DNA of 64,000 nt from Macrococcoides equi. GTDB taxonomy: Bacteria; Bacillota; Bacilli; Staphylococcales; Staphylococcaceae. Below the pieces are notes generated by a model that was not told where the DNA came from, ran no database searches, and saw only the letters and a list, made by a program, of their open reading frames with translations. Location of the stretch: assembly GCF_047425865.1 (NCBI RefSeq), contig NZ_CP179735.1; one strand, given 5' to 3'. Each line of letters starts with the position of its first letter. Positions within the stretch are counted from its first letter, which is position 1. Below are positions 52,410-61,646 of this stretch, one piece after another. A program made the position numbers and the translations under genes.

Positions 52410-53224
52410 ATTTGATCGGTAAATGATTCTAATAATTCATCATGTTCAAAGTTGCGATGCGATGGATATAAACTTAGTCCGCCATCAGCGACGATTGTTT
52501 GTCCTGTGATATATTTACTTTCTGAACTCGCTAAAAATGCTGCAACGTTAGCAATTTCTTCTGGTTCTGCTACATAACCCATTGGAACGAATAAATCTGC
52601 ATCACGCTTGTCTTCAGGGGTTTTAAAGTTATCCGCATTAATGGGTGTGTTAATACTTCCCGGTGCGATATTATTAATGCGAATTTGTACGCGTGCGTAT
52701 TCGAGGGCTAGGCTTTGGGTCATTAATTTTACACCGCCCTTACTTGCACAGTAATGCGCATAATGTGGCCAGGGGATGATTTCATGGACACTAGATATAT
52801 TTATGATACTGCCTTTAAACTTTCGTTCCATAAAGTGCTTGAGAGCCAATTGACAGCCGATAAATGTACCACGTAAATTAACATCAATCACTTTATCAAA
52901 GTCTTCTATGGCCATAGTATGACTTGGTATATCTGACTGAATCCCTGCGTTGTTTACCATAATATGAAAAGCACCGAAATGCTGGATTGTTTGTGCGATT
53001 AAGTGTTCCATATCATTTTTATTTGTTGTATCAGCTTGCACGGCTATAGCATCTACACCGAGTGCTTTTATGATGTCAACAAGTGCATTTGCCTCTTCTT
53101 CACGAGAACGGTAGTTAATAACAACGTTCATTCCTTCTTTCGCAAATCGAATTGCAGTGGCTTTCCCAATACCTGAGGCCCCACCAGTAATGATTGCTAC
53201 TTTGTCTTTTAGATCATTATACAT
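52406..53224 (-). CDS. Short-chain dehydrogenase, glucose 1-dehydrogenase-like
   Basis: 272 residues, classical SDR. Cofactor motif TGGASGIGKA, NNAG in MVNNAGIQSD, catalytic Ser in NISSVHEIIPW and YCASK (Tyr-xxx-Lys; here AHYCASKGG). VADGGLSLYPSHRNFEHD near the C-terminus matches the glucose 1-dehydrogenase/YxnA-like group. Arg in NYRSREEEA suggests NADP use. Substrate is inferred. With the next gene it separates dgkB from rlmCD, unlike in staphylococci. Confidence 0.88.
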   Translation of the reverse strand: MYNDLKDKVAIITGGASGIGKATAIRFAKEGMNVVINYRSREEEANALVDIIKALGVDAIAVQADTTNKNDMEHLIAQTIQHFGAFHIMVNNAGIQSDIPSHTMAIEDFDKVIDVNLRGTFIGCQLALKHFMERKFKGSIINISSVHEIIPWPHYAHYCASKGGVKLMTQSLALEYARVQIRINNIAPGSINTPINADNFKTPEDKRDADLFVPMGYVAEPEEIANVAAFLASSESKYITGQTIVADGGLSLYPSHRNFEHDELLESFTDQI

Positions 53225-53338
53225 GTCCTCACTCCTTTTATTCTTGAATACCCGTAATAATCACTGATTAATCTAAAGTGTGAAATGTGACAGCGGCTTA
53301 TTTTTCTACTAAAATAAAAAATGAAAGGTGGCGCACCA

Positions 53339-55159
53339 ATGTATAAATTATCTATATTAGCAACGACAGATACGCATAGTCATATTAGCTTATATGATTA
53401 TTTTTTAGAACGTGAAATGCAAATTAATGGACTTATTTTAGCGGGGAGTAAGATAGAAGAGATAAAATCTCTGAATGAACAACAAGACATTGCTACGCTC
53501 GTTGTCGATAATGGAGATATACTGCAAGGTAATATAATGGCAGACTATGCGGCAAATGTGCGTCCGGATATACATCCGGCAATCAATATGATGAATGAAA
53601 TTGGATATGACGCAGGAACTTTAGGAAATCATGAGTTTAATTACGGGCTGGATTATCTAGACACAGCGCAAAAACAGGGTTTATTTCCGCTAGTCAATTG
53701 TAATGTAAAGCACATCAATGGAGACTTTGTCGTTAAACCGTACCAGATCGTCGAGAAGTCATATAATGATGGCACTTCCATAAAATTTGGTATTACAGGA
53801 GTTGTCCCAGAGCAGATAATGATGTGGGATAAAGAACATTTAACGGGTCGAGTCCTTGTTGAGGATATGTATGATGCACTATTGCAATACAGCAATCAAT
53901 TGAAAGCTCAAGGGTGTGATATTGTTGTAGCATTAATGCACACGGGTTTAGATCAGGAGCAATTAGAGGAAATGCGTGGTATTGAGAATCAAGTCTATCG
54001 CCTAGCACAGATAGAAGCCGTTGATGCATTTGTCTTCGGTCATACACATCAGCAATTTCCTGGACCTGATTATGCAGATATTAAAGATGTGGATGCAGTA
54101 AACGGTAAAGTATTTCATGCCTACGGTGTTCAGCCAATGTGTTTTGCAAGTCATTTAGGACGAATTGATATAGAACTTGAGCAGACAGAAACAGGTTTTA
54201 ATATAGTGGACGGTAAAAGCAGTGTGATTGAATTAAAATCAAGTGACGTTGTTATCAACACGCACTTAATTGATGTAAATAAAAATGCGCACGATGGTGT
54301 ACTTGAGTATGTGAAGCGTCCGATAGGTATTACTCATCGACATCATGAAAGTTATTTTGCACAGGTGGGGCCAAGTAGTGTAGTTGAAGTAATAGCTAAA
54401 GCAGGAAAATTTGCGACCGAGGAATTAATAAAAAATCATCAATTAACGCTTGCGAGTCCGAATATCATTTCAACAAGTGCACCGATTAAGGCTGGACGAG
54501 ATGGTGTAAATGACTATATAGATATTGAAAGCGGCAGACTAACATTAAAAGACGCTTTAAACATTTATCGCTTCCCGAATAAATTATCAGCTGTAAATAT
54601 AACAGGTAAAGTATTACGAGAATGGGTGGAATGGAGCGTATCGTGCTATAACACAATTGGTAGTGAATATATTGTAAAGGATAACAAATCCACAGCACCA
54701 GGATTTCCTAGTTATAATATGGATATTTTCTATGAATTAAACTATAGTATAGACTTATCATGTGAAGCAAGGTACAGTAATGTAGGTGAGAAAATAAATG
54801 ACACGTATCGTATTAAAGAGTTAACTTATTTAAATCAGCCTGTGACTGATGAACAACAGTTTACTGTACTAACCACAGATTATCGCACAAACTTCTGTCC
54901 GATATTAAAAGATGCAGCTGTGACAAAGATACAGCTGGAAGACATCGAAATCAGACAAATCATTATCGATTATATAAAAACGCATGGTATTGATTTTGAG
55001 CCGACTAGACCTTTTACATTCTTACAGGACGGCATTTTTAAGTTTAAATCAAGCCCAAAAGGGATTGAATATCTGCAACCGGGTATAACAGCAACAGATT
55101 TGTACGACGAGGATTATTTAATTTACGAACTTAATACAGCTTTAATAAAAGATAAATAA
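53339..55159 (+). CDS. Bifunctional metallophosphatase/5'-nucleotidase
   Basis: 606 residues from ATG 53339 (MYKLSILATTDTHSHIS), with AAAGGTGG upstream. Metallophosphatase motifs: TTDTHSH, VDNGDILQGN, GTLGNHEFNYG, ALMHTGLD and FGHTHQQFPG. The C-terminal 5'-nucleotidase domain includes SAPIKAG and FPNKLSAVNITG. No signal peptide or wall anchor, so it is a cytoplasmic YunD-like form, unlike secreted AdsA-type nucleotidases. Substrates: nucleoside monophosphates or cyclic nucleotides. Monocistronic. Confidence 0.9.
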   Translation: MYKLSILATTDTHSHISLYDYFLEREMQINGLILAGSKIEEIKSLNEQQDIATLVVDNGDILQGNIMADYAANVRPDIHPAINMMNEIGYDAGTLGNHEFNYGLDYLDTAQKQGLFPLVNCNVKHINGDFVVKPYQIVEKSYNDGTSIKFGITGVVPEQIMMWDKEHLTGRVLVEDMYDALLQYSNQLKAQGCDIVVALMHTGLDQEQLEEMRGIENQVYRLAQIEAVDAFVFGHTHQQFPGPDYADIKDVDAVNGKVFHAYGVQPMCFASHLGRIDIELEQTETGFNIVDGKSSVIELKSSDVVINTHLIDVNKNAHDGVLEYVKRPIGITHRHHESYFAQVGPSSVVEVIAKAGKFATEELIKNHQLTLASPNIISTSAPIKAGRDGVNDYIDIESGRLTLKDALNIYRFPNKLSAVNITGKVLREWVEWSVSCYNTIGSEYIVKDNKSTAPGFPSYNMDIFYELNYSIDLSCEARYSNVGEKINDTYRIKELTYLNQPVTDEQQFTVLTTDYRTNFCPILKDAAVTKIQLEDIEIRQIIIDYIKTHGIDFEPTRPFTFLQDGIFKFKSSPKGIEYLQPGITATDLYDEDYLIYELNTALIKDK

Positions 55160-55227
55160 TATCTTTGCAACATCCTCAAAATAATGAATTCTATTCAATA
55201 TTTTGAAATAAACCTTTAGGAGAAAAC

Positions 55228-56592
55228 ATGAAACAAATTAAATTTAACAAAAACGAAGAATTACAAGGAACAGTTGTAGATTTAACGCACGAAGGAGCAG
55301 GTGTTGTCAAAATCGATGATTATCCGTTTTTCGTTGAAGGTGCACTGCCAGGAGAAGAAGTGATCATTAAAGTAATGAAAGTTGGTAAGTCATTTGGATT
55401 TGCCCGACTACAAACAATTCTAAAGAAAAGTCCTGACCGTGTTGAAGAAAAAGATATCGTAGGTCGAAAAATCGGGACGATGACTTTACAACATTTATCT
55501 TATCCAGCACAGTTGAAGTTTAAGCAGCATTTAGTAGAAAGTGCATTTGAACGTCTTGGCAAATTCAAAGGTATAAAAGTTGCTGAAACGGTTGGAATGG
55601 AAGTACCTTATGAATATCGTAATAAAGCGCAAATTCCAGTGAGGTCAATTGGAGGCATGCTTGAAACAGGATTTTTCAGAAAGAACAGCCATCAACTCGT
55701 TCCGGTAGAAAATTTCTATATCCAGCATAAAAAGATTGATGCAGCAATTGTGAAAGTAAGAGATATTTTACGTAAATATGATATCGTACCTTATAACGAG
55801 CGTAACCATAATGGTGAAGTGCGACATATTGTTGTTAAACGTGGTCATTACACAGGACAATTAATGATTGTTTTAGTGACCAATAAGAAACGTTTAGCAA
55901 ATATTGACTCAATTACACATGATATTGTAACTACCATTGATAATGTGGAAAGTGTTGTATTAAACTTTAATAACCAGGAAGGCAATGTTATTTTAGGACG
56001 TAACAATACTGTTTTACACGGTACGCCTTATTATACTGATAAGATGCTCGATTTAGAATTTAGAGTATCTCCGAACTCATTCTTCCAGGTGAATACACCA
56101 CAAGCAGAAGAACTCTATAAATTAGCACTGGAAGCAGCTGATCTCAATGGTACAGAAACGGTACTTGATGCCTATTGCGGTATCGGAACGATCTCTTTAG
56201 CATTGGCCAAGCAAGCGAAACAAGTCTATGCGATGGAAATTGTACATGAGTCTATTAAGATGGCTAAACAAAATGCTAAGTTAAATGGTATATTGAATGC
56301 TCATTTTGAAACAGGATCTGCAGATGAGATATTACCGAAGTGGAGCGAAGAAGGTATTAAGTTTGATGTAGCAGTCGTTGACCCGCCACGTAAAGGTTTA
56401 GACGATGAATTTATTCAGACATTGATTGCACAAAATCCAAAGAAAATAGTTTACGTCAGCTGTAATCCTTCAACATGTGCACGTGACTGTCGTAAATTTG
56501 CGGATGCAGGATATAAGATTGAAACCGTAAAACCTGTAGATTTATTTCCTCAGACACCACATGTTGAATGTGTTGTTAGGCTTACGAAATAA
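55228..56592 (+). CDS. rlmCD: 23S rRNA (uracil-C5)-methyltransferase
   Basis: 454 residues: N-terminal TRAM domain (LQGTVVDLTHEGAGVVKIDDYPFFVEGALPGEEV), central RNA-binding domain, and a C-terminal SAM domain with LDAYCGIGTISLALA, VVDPPRKGLDDE and the nucleophile Cys in YVSCNPSTCARD. In Bacillus the orthologue methylates U747 and U1939. The Cys cluster of E. coli RlmD seems lacking. AGGAG precedes the ATG. Followed by a terminator. Confidence 0.93.
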   Translation: MKQIKFNKNEELQGTVVDLTHEGAGVVKIDDYPFFVEGALPGEEVIIKVMKVGKSFGFARLQTILKKSPDRVEEKDIVGRKIGTMTLQHLSYPAQLKFKQHLVESAFERLGKFKGIKVAETVGMEVPYEYRNKAQIPVRSIGGMLETGFFRKNSHQLVPVENFYIQHKKIDAAIVKVRDILRKYDIVPYNERNHNGEVRHIVVKRGHYTGQLMIVLVTNKKRLANIDSITHDIVTTIDNVESVVLNFNNQEGNVILGRNNTVLHGTPYYTDKMLDLEFRVSPNSFFQVNTPQAEELYKLALEAADLNGTETVLDAYCGIGTISLALAKQAKQVYAMEIVHESIKMAKQNAKLNGILNAHFETGSADEILPKWSEEGIKFDVAVVDPPRKGLDDEFIQTLIAQNPKKIVYVSCNPSTCARDCRKFADAGYKIETVKPVDLFPQTPHVECVVRLTK

Positions 56593-56598
56593 TATATT

Positions 56599-56630
56599 GA
56601 ACGCATAGCTTATGTTATGCGTTTTTTTGT
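56599..56630 (+). terminator. Rho-independent terminator
   Basis: AACGCATA, eight-base loop, TATGCGTT then TTTTTT, just after rlmCD. Confidence 0.88.
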
Positions 56631-56750
56631 TGTGAGTACGCGACTGTAAAGATAAAATACCGTCGCATTTAAACTCAATCAATCCACTCATTAACACCAT
56701 CATTTCTTTTTCATATATAATATAATTACTAAAATTAAAGAAGTGATAAT

Positions 56751-57818
56751 ATGACGAGAAGAATTATTCACATCGATATGGATGCGTTCTTTGCACAAGT
56801 GGAACAAAGAGATAATCCTGATCTAAGGGGTAAGCCGGTTATTGTTGGTGGTAAGAGTCGTAACCGTGGTGTAGTAGCAACTTGTAGCTATGAGGCGCGG
56901 AAGTTCGGTATACATAGCGCCATGCCGACTGCCCGTGCACATCAATTGTGTCCTGATGGATATTACGTGAGTCCGAGATTTGACGTTTACCGAGAAGTTT
57001 CATCTCAAATTATGTCGATATTTAAGAGCTATACAGACATTGTTCAGCCGGTATCTTTAGATGAAGCATATCTTGATATCACCCATCTTGTGCGTAAAGA
57101 CTTAGGTGCCAGTCAAATCGCAGCTTTTATAAAGCGTGATATAATGTCTGCTACTCATTTAACGTGTTCAGCTGGTGTGTCCTATAATAAATTTTTAGCG
57201 AAGATTGCATCTGGCATGAATAAGCCAAATGGTTTGACTGTCATTCATTATGGAAATGTTGATGCAATATTAAGTGAATTACCAATCGGTGAATTTCCAG
57301 GTGTGGGTAAGGTTACCGAAGAGAAAATGATTAGACTCAAAATAACAAATGGAAGAGAACTTAAAGAAATGTCAGAGCTAGAGTTAATAGAATTATTCGG
57401 TAAGAAAGGTTCAAGTCTCTATCAAAAAGCACGTGGTATTGGTTCTGACATAATAAATATGGACCGAGTAAGAAAATCAATTGGAAAAGAGTCAACATTC
57501 TCGCATGATGTTCAGAATGAAACATTTATTCTTCAGACAATGCGCATACATTCAGATAAAGTGGCTCAAAAGCTGCAGGATTTAAATAAAGTAAGTGATA
57601 CAATTACCGTCAAGATTAAGACAAGTGATTTTGAGTCTCATACAAAACAAACTAAACTACTGGACTTTACAGATCAAGCGGATACCATTTATAATACAGC
57701 TGTGTTATTATATACAGACCTAAAAGGAAAATTTGACAGTATACGTTTAGTTGGCGTTTCAGTAGGGAATTTAAAAAATAAAGTGTATGAAAATCTGACG
57801 ATATATGATTTTCTTTAG
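56751..57818 (+). CDS. dinB: DNA polymerase IV (Y family)
   Basis: 355 residues. Motifs: IHIDMDAFFAQVEQRD (first metal Asp), SYEARKFGIHSAMP, VSLDEAYLDIT (second acidic pair), CSAGVSYNKFLAKIASGMNKP and the helix-hairpin-helix GEFPGVGKVTEEKM. Error-prone translesion synthesis. The C-terminus ends ENLTIYDFL, a likely beta-clamp binding sequence. I found no LexA box in its 130-base upstream gap. AAGTGATA precedes the ATG. Confidence 0.95.
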   Translation: MTRRIIHIDMDAFFAQVEQRDNPDLRGKPVIVGGKSRNRGVVATCSYEARKFGIHSAMPTARAHQLCPDGYYVSPRFDVYREVSSQIMSIFKSYTDIVQPVSLDEAYLDITHLVRKDLGASQIAAFIKRDIMSATHLTCSAGVSYNKFLAKIASGMNKPNGLTVIHYGNVDAILSELPIGEFPGVGKVTEEKMIRLKITNGRELKEMSELELIELFGKKGSSLYQKARGIGSDIINMDRVRKSIGKESTFSHDVQNETFILQTMRIHSDKVAQKLQDLNKVSDTITVKIKTSDFESHTKQTKLLDFTDQADTIYNTAVLLYTDLKGKFDSIRLVGVSVGNLKNKVYENLTIYDFL

Positions 57819-57833
57819 AAATGAGGAAGTATT

Positions 57834-58049
57834 ATGAAATTTAAATTTGCGATTATAGGCATCACTGCACTTCTCATTATGATGTACATTATGGAAACTT
57901 TAGAGCATGGTTTTAAGGTATTACCATTAATTGGTATTTTTTTAGTTGCTGCATTTTTATTCTGGATAGATCATAAATTAGAACGACCAGTCAATCGCCA
58001 CACAATTAAAAAGTCTATAAAAGATAACGCGACTACAAAGCATAAGTAG
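57834..58049 (+). CDS. 71-residue two-helix membrane protein
   Basis: GAGGAAG precedes ATG 57834, 15 bases after dinB, so the two may be cotranscribed. Two hydrophobic helices (about 5-20 and 30-45) are followed by a charged tail (DHKLERPVNRHTIKKSIKDNATTKHK). No family recognised. Confidence 0.7.
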   Translation: MKFKFAIIGITALLIMMYIMETLEHGFKVLPLIGIFLVAAFLFWIDHKLERPVNRHTIKKSIKDNATTKHK

Positions 58050-58059
58050 CCGTGTTTTT

Positions 58060-58953
58060 TTATTCATAAAATTGGATGAGCGCCTGCAATTTATCATCAT
58101 TCATTATGATGATATCTTGTCCGAGCGCTATTTTGTTTCTTATGATGCCTTCTTTTCTGGAAGGTTGATTATTTTTTTGCTTACCCATAATAAAGTAATC
58201 GATTTTATCCAAATCTTCAGCATAACTACCACCATGATCAACAATATACTGCACAACATGCTTTCTTGCTTTATGAAGGGTACCGGTAATCGCAATGTGT
58301 TTGTTGTAAAATGGGTGATTCGTATCGATATCCCTCGTTGACGGCTGAATACTCTTCAGTTCTTCGTGATAGCGTGACATACTTTGACGTTTAGAGGTCG
58401 TTGAAATATTCTTGATATATTTCTTTCGACGTTTACTTGTCAGGTAGTCATTTAGATCATCATAATGCTTTAGCAAACGCACGGTTATCATCGCGCATGC
58501 TTTAGCATCATTTAATGCATGATGATGACCATGGAAGTCGATATTATAATATGCCATCATATTCTTTAAACTATGACTGTGGTTTCGAACTGTATCACGA
58601 GACATAATCACTGAACAAAAGTAGGCTAATGCAGGCATTTCAAAGTGGTAACGGATAATTGATGCATGTAATACGCGCATATCAAACTGAGCATTATGTG
58701 CAACAATCGGTAAATCACCGATGAAGTCCAGCATATATGGATAGACTTCTTTAAATGTTGGAGCATCACTTACATCTTCAGGACGAATACCATGCACGCG
58801 AATATTTGACTCACTAAAATATGTTTCTGGATTGACTGTCGTATAAAATGTTTCAGTCATCATATTTTCAATAACTTTGACCATTCCGACGCTACATATA
58901 GAAGCAGGTGAACCATTTGCGGTTTCAAAGTCTAAAGCGATAAATGCATTCAT
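58060..58953 (-). CDS. DnaQ-type 3'-5' exonuclease with C-terminal BRCT domain
   Basis: 297 residues. Exo I FIALDFETANG (Asp and Glu), Exo II VAHNAQFDMRV, and Exo III HHALNDAKACAMI fit the DEDDh group. After a basic linker (SKRRKKYIKN) a BRCT domain runs from about 215 (NKHIAITGTLHKARKHVVQYIVDHGG). The same exonuclease-BRCT protein lies close to dinB in staphylococci. A nick or DNA-end repair function is likely but unproven. Convergent with the small membrane gene. Confidence 0.9.
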   Translation of the reverse strand: MNAFIALDFETANGSPASICSVGMVKVIENMMTETFYTTVNPETYFSESNIRVHGIRPEDVSDAPTFKEVYPYMLDFIGDLPIVAHNAQFDMRVLHASIIRYHFEMPALAYFCSVIMSRDTVRNHSHSLKNMMAYYNIDFHGHHHALNDAKACAMITVRLLKHYDDLNDYLTSKRRKKYIKNISTTSKRQSMSRYHEELKSIQPSTRDIDTNHPFYNKHIAITGTLHKARKHVVQYIVDHGGSYAEDLDKIDYFIMGKQKNNQPSRKEGIIRNKIALGQDIIIMNDDKLQALIQFYE

Positions 58954-59004
58954 AATAAGCTCCTCTATTTTTAATTATGATGTATTTTAACATTAATTAA
59001 TTTA

Positions 59005-59040
59005 AAAAAACTAGTGAGCAGTTTTGCTCACTAGTTTTTC
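59005..59040. terminator. Terminator of the feo operon
   Basis: AAAAAACTAGTGAGCA, loop, TGCTCACTAGTTTTT overlaps the stop codon of the small cysteine-rich gene; T run on the minus strand. Confidence 0.92.
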
Positions 59041-59207
59041 TTGATATGGTCAAAGTCAATTTGATGTAAAGTATCGCATCCGCAATTGTCATTTAAATCA
59101 CAGCTATTACATTTTCCAGCTTTAGATTTTTTGAAGAATTTATACAGTGTATATGAAGCATAGCCAAAAATGAGAGCAAACAATAAGATATTAAAAAATA
59201 GAGCCAT
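59031..59207 (-). CDS. FeoB-associated cysteine-rich membrane protein
   Basis: 58 residues from the ATG at 59207, with AGGAGG upstream. One membrane helix (MALFFNILLFALIFGYASY) and a cytoplasmic tail with four Cys (KCNSCDLNDNCGCDTLH). This matches the small FeoB-associated Cys-rich proteins encoded after feoB in Firmicutes, thought to help FeoB as a FeoC-like partner and perhaps to bind iron. It starts 11 bases after the feoB stop. Role by context only. Confidence 0.9.
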   Translation of the reverse strand: MALFFNILLFALIFGYASYTLYKFFKKSKAGKCNSCDLNDNCGCDTLHQIDFDHIKKN

Positions 59208-59218
59208 TATTCAACCTC

Positions 59219-61213
59219 CTATATAAATAATCTTCCGATTTGATAAACAAGCATCGTTAATATATACGCTGTTGCCAGCGGATATGCAGTTGCGATAAAT
59301 GTCCACTTCCACGAAGCGGTTTCTTTTCTTATCGCAGCAACTGTAGATAAACATGGAATGTAGAGCAAAATAAATAACATAAATGCATACGCTGAAAGTG
59401 GTGTAAATTGATGATGAATCATTGAAACTAAAGCATCATCTTTTACGGCATATATAATCGCCATCGCACTTACGACAACTTCTTTCGCTAAAAATCCTGG
59501 TATTAACGTTGCTCCAGCCTGCCATGAACTAAATCCTAAAGGTACTAGGAATGGCGCGATTGCTCCACCGATCATCGCTAAGAAACTCTCTTCAATATCT
59601 ACACCAAAACCACCAGGGCCAGCATAGTTTAGTAACCAGATCAACACGGAACCTCCGAAGATGAATGTACCGGCTTTTTTAACGAATCCTTTACCTTTTT
59701 CCCACGTACTTCTCCACAACGTCTTTAATGACGGTAAACGATACGGTGGTAATTCAACGATAAAGATCGATGTATCATTTTTCAGAACAGTCTTAGATAA
59801 TATTAAACTTACAAGTAAAGCAACGACAATACCAATCACATATAAACTGAGCACGACAAGTGCCTGGTTCTCTTTAAAGAAGACACCTGCAAATAATGCA
59901 TATACCGGTAAACGCGCTGAACACGACATAAAAGGCGCAATGAGTATTGTTGTTAGACGTTCTTTCTCTTCTTCGATACTACGTGCCGCCATAATGCCAG
60001 GTACGTTACAACCGAAACCGATGATCATCGGAATAAATGACTTACCATTTAATCCGAACACTTCCATCACTCTATCCATAATGACTGCAATACGCGCCAT
60101 ATATCCTGAATCTTCAAGTAACGAAATAAAGAAGAAAAGTACTAATATTTGAGGGACAAAGACGAGTACGCCACCGACACCAGCAATAACGCCATCAGTC
60201 ACTAAATCTTGTAAGAACGGTACGATACCCATTTGCTGCATCACTGACTTCGCACTGTCCGTTAATGGTCCGGCAAAGAAGGCATCTAGCTTGTCAGATA
60301 GTGGGGTACCAATCCACGTGAATGTTGTCTGGAAGATAAGCCACATTAAGAATAAAAAGATTGGAATACCGAAAATATTATGTGTAACAATTTTATCTAA
60401 TCGTTCGGTGAAATGTTGTTTATCCTCATCCGGATAAGTCACAACTCCTTCTAAAAGTTGATCGATATAATCGTTACGAGATTGATGTATCTTTGATTTC
60501 AAGCTAGTATCAAGTTTTGCCTCTAATCTAACTCTGATAGGGTCGATTATTTTTAATGTAGCTTGTGGTAAGTATTGCTCAACACTCGGATTATTTAATA
60601 AAAATTGTATCGCTAAGAAACGATAATGTTTTTTGTCCAGTGATAAATTGTCTGGTAAAAGCTGGATCACTTCAGCAATGGCCTGTTCAATTTGCTCATC
60701 GTAATTTATCTTTAGAGGACGGTTTTTTGACAATGTATCGCCTAAAGCATTTAATACATCTGTAGAACCGCGTCCAGTTCTTGCTACGACGGGGATAATT
60801 GGCGTTTTTAACTTTCTCATCAGCAAGTCGATGTTGATATTAATACCACGTTTTGTTGCGACATCGACCATATTCAGACCAATCATCATGGGTGCCCCGT
60901 ACTCCATTAGCTGAATGGTTAACAGTAAATTACGCTTTAACTGTGCGGCATCAATAATATTGATCATACCGTTAAAGTGCTCATTCAATAAAAAATTTGT
61001 TACCACTGTTTCATCTTTTGACAGCGGTAACAAATCATATATACCTGGTAAATCTATCAGTTGTCCCGTATTGTTTTTTAGTTTACCAATTTTTTTCTCA
61101 ACCGTTACGCCGCTCCAGTTCCCAACATATTCATAGCTGCCGGTTAGTGCATTAAAAAGGGATGTTTTTCCGACATTTGGATTGCCTAATATACAAAATG
61201 AAGGACTACTCAT
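59219..61213 (-). CDS. feoB: Ferrous iron transporter FeoB
   Basis: 664 residues from the ATG at 61213 (MSSPSFCILGNPNVGKTS), with GGAG at a proper distance; an in-frame start at 61246 lies inside feoA without a site. G-protein motifs: GNPNVGKTS (G1), LIDLPGIYDL (G3) and GLNMVD (G4). A GDI-like region follows, then the membrane core with two Gate motifs and FIPMIIGFGCNVPGIMAAR. It imports Fe(II) driven by nucleotide hydrolysis. The start overlaps feoA by eight bases. Confidence 0.97.
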   Translation of the reverse strand: MSSPSFCILGNPNVGKTSLFNALTGSYEYVGNWSGVTVEKKIGKLKNNTGQLIDLPGIYDLLPLSKDETVVTNFLLNEHFNGMINIIDAAQLKRNLLLTIQLMEYGAPMMIGLNMVDVATKRGININIDLLMRKLKTPIIPVVARTGRGSTDVLNALGDTLSKNRPLKINYDEQIEQAIAEVIQLLPDNLSLDKKHYRFLAIQFLLNNPSVEQYLPQATLKIIDPIRVRLEAKLDTSLKSKIHQSRNDYIDQLLEGVVTYPDEDKQHFTERLDKIVTHNIFGIPIFLFLMWLIFQTTFTWIGTPLSDKLDAFFAGPLTDSAKSVMQQMGIVPFLQDLVTDGVIAGVGGVLVFVPQILVLFFFISLLEDSGYMARIAVIMDRVMEVFGLNGKSFIPMIIGFGCNVPGIMAARSIEEEKERLTTILIAPFMSCSARLPVYALFAGVFFKENQALVVLSLYVIGIVVALLVSLILSKTVLKNDTSIFIVELPPYRLPSLKTLWRSTWEKGKGFVKKAGTFIFGGSVLIWLLNYAGPGGFGVDIEESFLAMIGGAIAPFLVPLGFSSWQAGATLIPGFLAKEVVVSAMAIIYAVKDDALVSMIHHQFTPLSAYAFMLFILLYIPCLSTVAAIRKETASWKWTFIATAYPLATAYILTMLVYQIGRLFI

Positions 61214-61442
61214 TGACTTGCTCCAGTAAAATTTTGCATGCATCACAGTTACGAATACATACGTGTTGACCGTTAATATCTAAAGTACAGGGCCCTTTAA
61301 ATAAACTTTTTTGTCGGACTTTAATTTTTGAACCTTCGTTAAAACCTAATGCATGCAAGCGATGCATTACCATAGCATTATCAAAAACCATTGATTTTAT
61401 TTTGTAGGTACGCCCGAGTGTAGCGTTGGCGATATGTACCAT
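61206..61442 (-). CDS. feoA: FeoA, SH3-like partner of FeoB
   Basis: 78 residues from the ATG at 61442 (MVHIANATLGRTYKI). I chose it because GAAGGTG is just upstream and because the Fur box at 61465-61479 would lie inside the coding region if the in-frame ATG at 61484 were used. The SH3-like fold pattern (HRLHALGFNEGSKIKVRQKSLFKGPCTLDINGQHVCIRNCDACKI) is clear. Cys residues near the end (CIRNCDAC) are notable. Works with FeoB at the membrane's inner face. Confidence 0.93.
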   Translation of the reverse strand: MVHIANATLGRTYKIKSMVFDNAMVMHRLHALGFNEGSKIKVRQKSLFKGPCTLDINGQHVCIRNCDACKILLEQVNE

Positions 61443-61464
61443 AAAGACACCTTCTTCGTTTAAT

Positions 61465-61479
61465 TGATATTGATTATCA
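61465..61479 (-). promoter_or_regulatory. Fur box of the feo operon
   Basis: On the minus strand TGATAATCAATATCA matches the 7-1-7 Fur consensus TGATAATNATTATCA at all but one position. It lies 23 bases before the feoA start codon. TTGAAT with TATGTG 17 bases on may be the promoter it covers. Confidence 0.85.
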
Positions 61480-61646
61480 TTCACATAAAGTTTAACAAAG
61501 GAAAATTCAAATTACAAGTAGTGATTCGTGCTAAATATGACAATTTGTCAATAAAACTTATCTTTAATTTGTGACTGTTAAATAGAAAAATTTATTAAAA
61601 AGCGATATGAAGTGATATAATAAATAGTTGAATATAGGAGGTTACT

